DNA from: an uncultured Agathobacter sp.
GTDB lineage: Bacteria; Bacillota; Clostridia; Lachnospirales; Lachnospiraceae
Reading direction: 5' to 3'
NCBI GenBank assembly: GCA_945910395.1
Contig: CAMDYX010000016.1
Location: 1 to 50,667 of the forward strand
Length of the DNA stretch: 50,667 nt
The notes below the pieces were generated by a model. It was given only the letters and a program-made list of their open reading frames with translations, was not told the origin of the DNA and searched no databases. Position 1 is the stretch's first letter; every line of letters starts with the position of its first letter. Shown here piece after piece: positions 33,879 through 43,300 of this stretch. Position numbers and translations under genes: made by a program.

Positions 33879-36800
33879 ATGAAGCAGTTAATAGCTTTTT
33901 TGGACAAGCGCATAAAAGAACAAATTAGTGTAGGAAAGGCTAACATTGTACGACTCGAGAGCTTTGACAATCCAATAATATATAAGTCTGTATGTGAGGA
34001 ATTGAAAAAGGACAATCGTATAGACAAGCTCATAATGAAGCTTTCAAATGAGAAGTATAGCGAATATTCGCAAGAATCACGTACTGAATGGGAACATGCG
34101 CTTCAATATTTGCATCAAGGGCATAATTCTCTTTATTCGGAAAGCCTGAATGATATTTATATAGATAAGAGTTTTGTGGATTTTAATAATGCGCTGACGA
34201 AGTGGCGTAATGAGCTTGCCACAATTAGTGCCGGTGAAACGGCATTACTCTTGTTGATGGGCAGTGAGGCGGCTCCGGATACAGGTGGCCTTGCAGATAC
34301 TTCATTTGCTATAACGCCTAAGGAAGTCATTTCTGAGCTAAAGGATAATTACAGTAGTTGGTTTAAAACCGTTTTGGAGAACAATGGCATTGATGATTCA
34401 GATTCTGCTAAGGCCATTAATACTCTGTATCGAGCCATCTTCTCAAGTGTAAATATTGACTTACTTAGGTTGAGTGATTTTATCGATTCGCTTGAGGATA
34501 TGACGTTTACATCTAGTCAGGATTTGATTGCATACATATGTGAGACTCTCAATGAGACATGGGATATTCCGAGTATTGTAGATTATAAATCGGTTCCCAA
34601 AGTCCAAAATCTGGCTAAAGGAACACTTAAGAGTGCAAAGATTGTTACGGATGGTATTGGATTTATCGATAGAGTAGAGGATATCCCGACTCAGTCAGCC
34701 ATAGCAAAGCTTGAAAAGAAATTTGAAAAATATGCTAGCGATACAGGGATAAATATTGATATGCCGTTTCCGCCGGTGGATGTTATATTCGACGACTTCG
34801 GAGGGTTTAAAAACTGCGTCATCGATTTCATGTCTGGGAGAAATCTGGAGCAAAATAGAACCAGATTATTGAAAGTTGATTATGCATACATTTCTAAAAT
34901 TCTGGGTACAAAACTGAAGAAGGATCCTGGAAGCAAGACTGTCTTGATTTCAGGCGAGCCAATGGAAGCTATTGGAAAAATGGCTTGTAATGCAATGCTT
35001 CAATTTAGGGAAGGACATAATTGTTATCCAACCAGAGTGGTATATAGGATGGATCATGTATCGCTCTCTGACTGTACAGAAGAACAAAAAGATGATTCTT
35101 ATATGCACATATGTAATTATATGGGTGGATTGCTGGATTTTATCAGTAATGAAGTTGTAGCAGTAGAAGATCAAAGTGTGTCTTTTGAATATGATCAGGA
35201 TAAAGATCCCTTTGATTTTAATAATTTTGACGATTTTCAGAACAAGATTAAGTGTTCTGGGAAGTGGGGAGATCCTTGTAAGATATCATTTACTGTTACG
35301 GTTGTTTCTGAGGCTGGGGAAGAAGAAAGGTATGAGTATAAATGGGCCTTTTCACCAAATAGTCCTTGGCTGAATGCTTTTTCTTATTTGGGTAATGTTT
35401 TGTCGCGAGTCGGCGATAGTTATGTGCTGCCAACAATGGTGGTATGCAAGAATATTCAAGACTTTTTAAACTGTGAGAGTGAGGATGATTTTTATGCTCA
35501 ATTATCGCAGATTAGAGAGGATATTCCTTTTGAAGAGCATAGATCTGAACTCCGTAAATATTTTAATGATACAGAGCCGTTAGCTCTTTTTGATTCTTTG
35601 TGCGCTGAGTTTAAGAACTTTTCTGTTGGGCTAATAAAAAATGGATTATTCAATTCTCTAGAGTCTTTACGGAAGGTTGTGGATATTTATACAAAAATGA
35701 TGGACAGCACCTATCAAAAGTTTGATGGATTTAGTGATGTTCAGCGAGAGAAATTGTCTTTACTGGTTAATTGCTTCGTCATGACATCTAATGATGAAGT
35801 GATTAATACAGGTGAAATGAAGGAAGTTATAGTGCCGGCATATAATCCCATTATGCTTGAGAAGATTGACGCAAAAGTACTCTTCATAAGAGCTGGACTT
35901 AATGAGCTATTAGCTTCACTTTCGACCAAGAAAGCTGTGTGTGATAAGGAAATTGAGAATCTGATTCAGTTATCCTCGATTACACAAGCAATGGATACCA
36001 TTAATCATTCTGGGACAAATTATTTAATTTGCAGGGGCATGTGGGAATACTACGCCGTTTACTATGATGGAACGGTGGATATTGATAGTATATCTGGGAA
36101 TTCATTTGGCAGTTCGATTGTTACAGATGATGAAGACGCTTCTGCTATGCTTCATGTATCTCCGATGTCAAATATTGTAGTTAGAAATGTTCTGGACTAC
36201 ATTAGGACGTTTCCCGCAAGAATGGACGGATTAAAGGTTGCTTTTGTTGGACCTGAGGATATGCAACATATTGTGGCAGCAATACACGCCATAGCAAAGA
36301 ACCTTGAAAAGCAAGATATTAATGCAACTATAAATATTGAAATAATTTGTATCAACAGTAAGAAGAATTCAACGAGCTACCTTAGAAAGTGGCTTGATAG
36401 TTACTTTAGTGATGAGAAGTCAGTGAAGGTGAACACCTATTTAAAGAACCTTGTGATTAGATCAAAGGAAGATGTAGAAAACATTCGTGGTCTAATAAAA
36501 GAGTATGATCTTTGCTTTAATTACGACGTTTTAGGAACTGTGGGTGTAGAATTTGAGCCTAATATGGACGAAGAGATTGATAAGAATCTTATCAAGTTTC
36601 CTATGACTTTTACACCGGATACAATTCCGGCTACTCACGGAAAGTCGAGGAAGGTATGTATATCTCAATATCAGTTTTTGGCATCCAAGTCACAAACTCA
36701 GATTAGTCATGTTATTGGGAATCCGCACACAGTTAAAAAGACATATAAAGCATTTAAGAAGCTAGAACTCTCAGAAACTTCATCGAAGCTTATCGAAATA

Positions 36801-39470
36801 TCTCATGAGTGCTGTAAGTGGGTTGTTTGTGTAGATTCAGCTATTGATAGACATATGCTGGAGACAAATAAGAGTAAAATTATAGGTTTTACTACCGGTG
36901 AAGGTAGTTATGGGGAATTAAATGTAACAGTTTCTGCTCGAAAGGATATATTGGCAGACATCAAGCAGATGCTTCGAAAGAGAATAACGGAGAAGTTTGC
37001 TAATTGGGATGAAAACAGACTCCAAGAAGCAGCCAATTATTGCGTGGATGAACTTTCTCAATATATGGATGGTAGTCGTATTCTAAAAGCTCTTAATCCA
37101 TATGATTATGAGATTCACAGCTTTTTGGCTTATTTGTTGACATTGCAAATGTTGGGAATTCCGGAGAAGGATGATAAGTACTTACTTCGTTCACTTATTA
37201 GTCTTGATTCCTATAAACACTGGTTCGAAGAAGATGATATTTTGAATCCGGATAATAAAAGACCAGACTTTATGCTGCTTGAGATCCCAAATACTCAGGA
37301 TAATCTTGATCCCAATAAAAAACTGCATCTGGATGTAAAGATAATTGAATGCAAGATGGGGTATAAGAGTGAAGGACATTTAGCAAAAGCTCAGACACAG
37401 CTAGAAAAAGGCATAAAAACAATGAGCTCTAACTGGAATCCTAATAACGAAGATATAATGCATCGTTATTGGCTGAACCAGCTGTATAGAGCCATAATCT
37501 TTACACAATTGGATATGGATAATACCTCAACAGAGTACGCTATTATTCGAGATAAAATCTATGGGATATTACGTGGGAATTATAGTATTACTTGGTCGGG
37601 GGATATTTTTGCCTTTTGGCTTGATTCTAATGCAGATAAGCCTGACGAATGGACTATCGAATCAGCGGAGTTAGATAGAATTGTAGATATAGAGTTGGGC
37701 GATTTAATATGCCATAACTGCGGGCAGATGTTTATTCAGAAGATGCTTTTGCCTTCTGAAAAGCGAAATGAAAATTTTGTATATAACGATATTTCCGATC
37801 CCAATCTCGAGGAACCTGAGGAGGAAATGATAGGGGAAGAAGATGCTGTTGAAGGAACCGTGGAACCGCAAAATGGAAATGGACAATCCATCCCTAAATT
37901 GGCGGATGTATTAGGACCATTTGTTGCGGCTCTTAATGATGGTCAATTACATTCACGCAGAAATGATTTGGTATGGTTCTCGGAATATTTCCACATTTTG
38001 CCTCAGGATAAGCATGTAATGTATGAGAGCAATGGGCATCCGAAGTGGGAAACTGTTTTAGACTTTGCCATTACTGAATTGCGAAAAGACGGATTAATTG
38101 AGAATACTGAGATAGGAAAGTATTCGTTGACCACATTTGGTATGACGCTGGCTGAACATATGGAAGCCAAGAGCGAAGAAGAAACATTTTCTAAATTCGT
38201 AGAGAGGATCAAGAATGAAGCACATGCAGAGGATGTGCTAGTTACAGAAACTGAGACTAATGTTGTTAATCAGAAAGAAGATAATAATGATAAAACAGAA
38301 GTACCGGTTCCTGAACCAGAAGCAATTGATAAAAAACCTGAAGGCGTTGAAGGAGTTCGACTGTTAATCGGAGAAGATTTACGAACAAAAGAAAAGTATT
38401 ATTGGGAATTTGGTAATAAAAATCTTAATAATAGACATCTATTGATTAACGGAAATTCTGGCTGCGGAAAAACGTATTGTATCCAGACGCTACTTATGGA
38501 AGCCGCTCAACAGGGAGTATCTTCAGTTGTGTTTGATTATACGGGCGGTTTTGCGAGTAGTAAACTGGACCCGATTTTCAAGGAAACATTAGGTGACAAA
38601 ATAAAGCAGCGTGTGGTTAAAATAGCGAAAATACCTGTGAATCCGTTTGAGAAGAATGATATACAAATTGATGAAGATATTTTCGTACCGGAAGAAGATG
38701 CAGATGTTGCGGACAAAATAGCAGAAATCTTTAAAGCTGTTTATGATTTGGGTGATCAGCAGAAAAGTGCAGTTTATTCTGCAGTTCTGAATGGATTGAA
38801 GATTCACGGAAGCAATATGTCTTTTCCGGTGATGGTAGAGGAACTTGAGAACATAGGTACTAATTACGCAAAGACTGTAATAAGTAAGATTCAAGCGTTC
38901 TCAGATTTTAATCCTTTTGCAGTCGATGAGTCGTTTAGCTGGTCAGATATTCGCGACTCTGAGGGTATGGTTTATGTATTTCAACTTGCGGGATATGGAC
39001 GAGACATTCAGGTACTTCTTACAGAAATCCTACTGTGGGATATCTGGAATTTCTGTGTCAAAAATGGAGATGAATCCAAGCCTTTTATTCTGGTGATGGA
39101 TGAGGCTCAGAATCTGAGTCATGGTGAGAAGTCCCCTAGTGCCAAGATTCTTACTGAAGGCCGCAAATTTGGAATTTCAGGTTGGTACGCTACTCAGTTT
39201 ATGAAACCTCAGCTTAGTGACGATGAAATCCAAAGGTTACAGCAGGCCGGCCAAAAACTCTATTTTTGCCCGCCGGATGATGGGGTGACGACTATCGCAA
39301 AAAATATTGACATTACGGCACAAGGAGCTAAAGAGTGGGCAGACCGTCTTAAGAAGCTCAAAAAGGGTGAATGCGTTACTTGCGGAAACATGGTACGTAA
39401 CGGAAAGTGGTCTAAGTATGAGCCAAGGATTGTTAAGATATCAAGTTTGCAAGAGAGGACGGAGAGTTAA
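33879..39470 (+). CDS. sspH: SspH/DptH-like giant protein with nuclease-like and HerA ATPase domains
   Basis: From the ATG at 33879 (behind AAGGAGG) the protein has 1863 residues; a frame open from 33831 overlaps sspG and lacks a site. The C-terminal HerA/FtsK-like ATPase has Walker A G-N-S-G-C-G-K-T (1525-1532) and Walker B I-L-V-M-D-E-A-Q-N (Asp1741, Glu1742). Upstream, R-P-D-F-M-L-L-E (Asp1130) and I-I-E-C-K-M-G (Glu1157, Lys1159) form a PD-(D/E)xK nuclease pattern with normal spacing. An acidic linker joins the two. This would be the DNA-damaging, DNA-moving subunit. It overlaps the next start by one base. Confidence 0.78.
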   Translation: MKQLIAFLDKRIKEQISVGKANIVRLESFDNPIIYKSVCEELKKDNRIDKLIMKLSNEKYSEYSQESRTEWEHALQYLHQGHNSLYSESLNDIYIDKSFVDFNNALTKWRNELATISAGETALLLLMGSEAAPDTGGLADTSFAITPKEVISELKDNYSSWFKTVLENNGIDDSDSAKAINTLYRAIFSSVNIDLLRLSDFIDSLEDMTFTSSQDLIAYICETLNETWDIPSIVDYKSVPKVQNLAKGTLKSAKIVTDGIGFIDRVEDIPTQSAIAKLEKKFEKYASDTGINIDMPFPPVDVIFDDFGGFKNCVIDFMSGRNLEQNRTRLLKVDYAYISKILGTKLKKDPGSKTVLISGEPMEAIGKMACNAMLQFREGHNCYPTRVVYRMDHVSLSDCTEEQKDDSYMHICNYMGGLLDFISNEVVAVEDQSVSFEYDQDKDPFDFNNFDDFQNKIKCSGKWGDPCKISFTVTVVSEAGEEERYEYKWAFSPNSPWLNAFSYLGNVLSRVGDSYVLPTMVVCKNIQDFLNCESEDDFYAQLSQIREDIPFEEHRSELRKYFNDTEPLALFDSLCAEFKNFSVGLIKNGLFNSLESLRKVVDIYTKMMDSTYQKFDGFSDVQREKLSLLVNCFVMTSNDEVINTGEMKEVIVPAYNPIMLEKIDAKVLFIRAGLNELLASLSTKKAVCDKEIENLIQLSSITQAMDTINHSGTNYLICRGMWEYYAVYYDGTVDIDSISGNSFGSSIVTDDEDASAMLHVSPMSNIVVRNVLDYIRTFPARMDGLKVAFVGPEDMQHIVAAIHAIAKNLEKQDINATINIEIICINSKKNSTSYLRKWLDSYFSDEKSVKVNTYLKNLVIRSKEDVENIRGLIKEYDLCFNYDVLGTVGVEFEPNMDEEIDKNLIKFPMTFTPDTIPATHGKSRKVCISQYQFLASKSQTQISHVIGNPHTVKKTYKAFKKLELSETSSKLIEISHECCKWVVCVDSAIDRHMLETNKSKIIGFTTGEGSYGELNVTVSARKDILADIKQMLRKRITEKFANWDENRLQEAANYCVDELSQYMDGSRILKALNPYDYEIHSFLAYLLTLQMLGIPEKDDKYLLRSLISLDSYKHWFEEDDILNPDNKRPDFMLLEIPNTQDNLDPNKKLHLDVKIIECKMGYKSEGHLAKAQTQLEKGIKTMSSNWNPNNEDIMHRYWLNQLYRAIIFTQLDMDNTSTEYAIIRDKIYGILRGNYSITWSGDIFAFWLDSNADKPDEWTIESAELDRIVDIELGDLICHNCGQMFIQKMLLPSEKRNENFVYNDISDPNLEEPEEEMIGEEDAVEGTVEPQNGNGQSIPKLADVLGPFVAALNDGQLHSRRNDLVWFSEYFHILPQDKHVMYESNGHPKWETVLDFAITELRKDGLIENTEIGKYSLTTFGMTLAEHMEAKSEEETFSKFVERIKNEAHAEDVLVTETETNVVNQKEDNNDKTEVPVPEPEAIDKKPEGVEGVRLLIGEDLRTKEKYYWEFGNKNLNNRHLLINGNSGCGKTYCIQTLLMEAAQQGVSSVVFDYTGGFASSKLDPIFKETLGDKIKQRVVKIAKIPVNPFEKNDIQIDEDIFVPEEDADVADKIAEIFKAVYDLGDQQKSAVYSAVLNGLKIHGSNMSFPVMVEELENIGTNYAKTVISKIQAFSDFNPFAVDESFSWSDIRDSEGMVYVFQLAGYGRDIQVLLTEILLWDIWNFCVKNGDESKPFILVMDEAQNLSHGEKSPSAKILTEGRKFGISGWYATQFMKPQLSDDEIQRLQQAGQKLYFCPPDDGVTTIAKNIDITAQGAKEWADRLKKLKKGECVTCGNMVRNGKWSKYEPRIVKISSLQERTES

Positions 39471-40297
39471 TGGCAGCAAATAACTTGTTATTCCATGAGA
39501 CATTTCAACCTGAAACGACTTATATTGCCAAAATATTAGAGCTTAGTATAAATGGTTTTTCAGGAGATAAGTTTACCATTAGTGAACTCACTGGAATACC
39601 TACAGGGGATAAAAAAGGAAAAGTTGAGCCACATATAAAATACGCGAAATATATGGGGTTGGTTGATTATTCTTACAGTCGTGGAAATTATGATTTATCT
39701 GCTACAGAACTTGGGAGAGAAGTCTGGGATCAGGACAGATACTTACATGAAACACTTACCTTGTGGCTGATGCATTATATGATTTCACGACCAAACACAG
39801 GAGCGCAACAATGGGCTTACATTGTAAGAGAAATAAACCAAGGCTTTACGGATGATATGTCCTCAACGCATATGGCCGGTTTAATTCAAAAGGAATTTGG
39901 ATTATCGTCAGCAGATGCTACGAAGGCGTTTGGAGTAGTTAAAGGAAGTTACTCGACTGGATGCTTTTCTAATCTGTTCTATTTGACCTGGGAGGATAGA
40001 ATTCAATTTGAGGAAAAAACTGAAAAAATAGAATTTGGATATTTGTATGCATTTGCCTTGCTGAATAGTTGGGATGAGCTCTTTCCGGAGAAGAAAGAGA
40101 TAACTTTCAACGAGGTAATGGAGAATATAGCTTTTGGAAAAGTATTTGGATTAAATGATGAGGACGTTGATTCTGTCCTTAGCACACTTGAAAAAATGGA
40201 TATTATCAGCTTAAACCGTCAACTATATCCGGTTACTATTGTCCGTATGTCGGATGTCGAATCCGTTATTTCCAACTTGTATAGTATGCTGATGTAA
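39470..40297 (+). CDS. Second DUF4007-like protein (SspB paralogue)
   Basis: The 275-residue product resembles DUF4007: F-H-E-T-F at the N-terminus, L-T-L-W-L-M-H-Y-M-I-S in the place of L-S-T-L-F-F-I-H-Y-Q-M-I-S, and a C-terminus with F-G-Y-L-Y-A-F-A-L-L-N-S-W and F-G-K-V-F-G-L-N-D-E-D-V. It is clearly diverged from the copy at 24919, and the C-P-L-x-E-L-G-L motif is absent. Start and stop of neighbours overlap at TAATG. It precedes a giant ATPase, repeating the sspB-sspC order. Whether it nicks DNA, reads the modification or recognises another sequence is unknown. Confidence 0.68.
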   Translation: MAANNLLFHETFQPETTYIAKILELSINGFSGDKFTISELTGIPTGDKKGKVEPHIKYAKYMGLVDYSYSRGNYDLSATELGREVWDQDRYLHETLTLWLMHYMISRPNTGAQQWAYIVREINQGFTDDMSSTHMAGLIQKEFGLSSADATKAFGVVKGSYSTGCFSNLFYLTWEDRIQFEEKTEKIEFGYLYAFALLNSWDELFPEKKEITFNEVMENIAFGKVFGLNDEDVDSVLSTLEKMDIISLNRQLYPVTIVRMSDVESVISNLYSMLM

Positions 40298-40319
40298 TTG
40301 TAATAATGTGAGGTGGATT

Positions 40320-43300
40320 ATGCTCGTAAAAGACTTAGTAAGATTCAACCGAGAAAACTATTATAATGGAGCGGTTCAAACTGACTGGTTTTATGATAAA
40401 AGCAAAGTCAAAAATATAGCTCAAAGCTATGTTTTTCATGGGCCCAAGTATTATGGTGTATCTGATAAAGATGTTAAGTCTGGTGAGCATAAACTAATCG
40501 ATACAGCTTCTTTTTCAAAAATAGTGGTAGAAAAGCTATATGAAAAAGAAGTGGAGAATAATTTCGTTTTAACAATTGCCGGATATGGAACCGGTAAATC
40601 ACATTTGGCTGTTACTTTGGGCGCTTTATTATCTGGAAATTCTGAGCTGCAAAAGGCTGTGGTTAAGAATATTGCCTCAGTAGATAGTCAAATAGCTTCA
40701 GAAATAGAAAAAAGGATTGGAAAAAACAATTTAGTTATAGCTCTGAATGGAATGAAGAATTTCAATCTTGATGCTGAAGTCCTTAGTTCAGTGCGACTTG
40801 CTTTAGAGCAGAATGGTGAAAGTGATGACGTCTTGAAATCACTTACCAAAACTTATGACGTCGCAAAGTATTTTATAAATGAAAACTATGAAAAAAACAT
40901 AGAATTATTTGAAACTGCTGCAGAACAAGTGGGAATCAAGAAACAGGGAAATTCATTAAAGAATTATCTTGAGAAGAACATTGAATCTGATCCAAGTGCA
41001 ATAGATATAGTAAATGTGGTCTTCAAAAAAGTGACAGGAGATTCGCTTCACTGGGAACAGGGTGTTTCTGCAGGTGATATTATCCTTAAAGTGAGCAAAG
41101 AGCTTTGTGGAGAAGGAAAACCTTTTAATAAAGTTCTGATACTATTTGATGAATTTGGTAGATACATTGAATATGTTGCAGCTAACCCTGTTGTGGCTGG
41201 AGATGCTTCTTTACAGCAGATATTCGAAGCTGTTCAGAGCTCTGAAGGCAATGCGGTATTTGTTGGATTTGTTCAGTATGAATTAGAGGCGTACTTAACG
41301 CATATTGACAAGACATCAAATGTCATCAGATATGTCGGCCGATATAGTGCAAGCGAAAAGTATTATCTTTCTTCTAACTTTGAGACTATTCTAGCCAATC
41401 TGCTTGAAAAGCAAGATGAAGGACGCTTTACTCAGTATATTGGCAAGGCTCTTGATAGGTATGTGAATTTCCATAAGAAGGTTCATTCTGCACTTGATAG
41501 ATGGACGGATAATTCTATTCAGAAAAATGTTTGGAAATCAGATGCATTATATCGAAAAGTAATTATGGAAGGATGCTATCCACTGCATCCAATTACCGTA
41601 TGGTTACTATCTAATTCTTCTGGCTGGATGCAGCAGCGTTCAACCATAGCATTTTGTGCTGAAATGTTTGAGGATGTTAGCGACCAAGAAATATCAAATG
41701 ACTGGCTTCCATATGTATATCCTGTAGATATTATAGATTCAGGAATATACTCTGAAATGCTCAATTCTGAAGAAAAAGGGTTAGTTAAGAGTCAGAATTG
41801 TATGCTTTACAATGAAATAATTGTCAAGATAGGCGATAAACTGACGGATGAAGAAAGCCAGATTCTAAAAGCCGTTTTGATAGCACGAATTGCTGGCTTT
41901 AAATTTCATGACAAAGAAGAGGCATTTACTGCGTTCCGTTATTTTACCAATCTTCGAGAAGAAGCTATAAAGCCGGCAGTTAAGAATCTTGAAGATAGAC
42001 ATGGGGTTATTGCCTATGACGACCAAGCAAAGACATATGACTTAATTGCAGAGGCAAATGGATTTAACGAATTTAAGAGAGTGTTTGCTAGGTATAGAAC
42101 AGGAAATTCAGCTGTTATTGATGATATGGACGAGGACCTTATGAAAGAACTGGGTCTGACAGATCCAGTTGATACAGCTTTTGGACAGGATAATCATATT
42201 TCCAGCATGGAATGGAAATTTGAAAAGGAACTGGTTTCGTCGGATGAGATTGATAAAGCTTTTTTGGACAGCGCTATAAGAAATGTCGACTCGGCTAATG
42301 ATGGAGAAGCATACAGAGGATTACTGCTTTATGCATATTGTTCAGAAGACACAGAAAACGAGATTAATCGCTTGGCTGCTCTTTATAATTCATTAGAGAT
42401 GGATAAAGTACCTATTATCATTCTATTTCTTGATGATTCTGAAGGAGAGATCCTTAGAGCTTTAACAGTAAAAAAGACAATGCTCAGATTTTCCTTAGCT
42501 GACAATGAACGTTTCTCGAAACACTTAATGTCCCAAAAAAGGAGTCAAAATAAGAAGATTATACAAACGTTCAATACCATGGTTATGGAGAGAAAGCGAA
42601 TATCCGGTGAAGGGCTTCTTACATATGATGTAAGATTAAATATGCTGTGTTCACGTAAGTTTGCAGAAGTATATTCTACGCCAGTTCCATTTGCGTTTGA
42701 TGGATTTGAAAGTAAACGTTCTGTTCAAGCAAAGAAAACATTTTCAACTCTTTGCATTAAAATGTTTGATCAGACTTTGATGAATGTTCAGAGCTATCAG
42801 GCATTGAACACCGCTGATAAGAATAGAGTGCAGTCATGTCTCTCTGTTGCTGGTAATTCGTCTTGGAAAGTATTTAATAAGGATTGCCAGCTTGTATTGC
42901 CGCAAAATGAACTTATAAAAAAGATTTATTCCGAAGTAGACAGTAGCATTCCTGAAGAAGGAAGCTTTACCGTGGGAAGGTTATTCGGTAAATATCTTCA
43001 TGCCCCTTATGGGATGAATATATACTCATATACTCTTTTCGTAATCTATTTTATTCAAAAGCATGAAAATAAATTAGTATGCTTTTTAGGAAATGAAAAG
43101 CTATCAGCATCGAATCTAAACAGCAATATATTAAAAGATGGAAAACTAAAATTTTCAGAATTACAGCGTATAACGATACAGCGTAATCACAACATGGATG
43201 TTGATGTGGTGGCCGAAATATGCAATGAAATTCTTGAGAATACAGATGTTAACAAGTGTGGAGTCCTTAGAAAACGTTTATCAGATACAATTAGAGTAGA

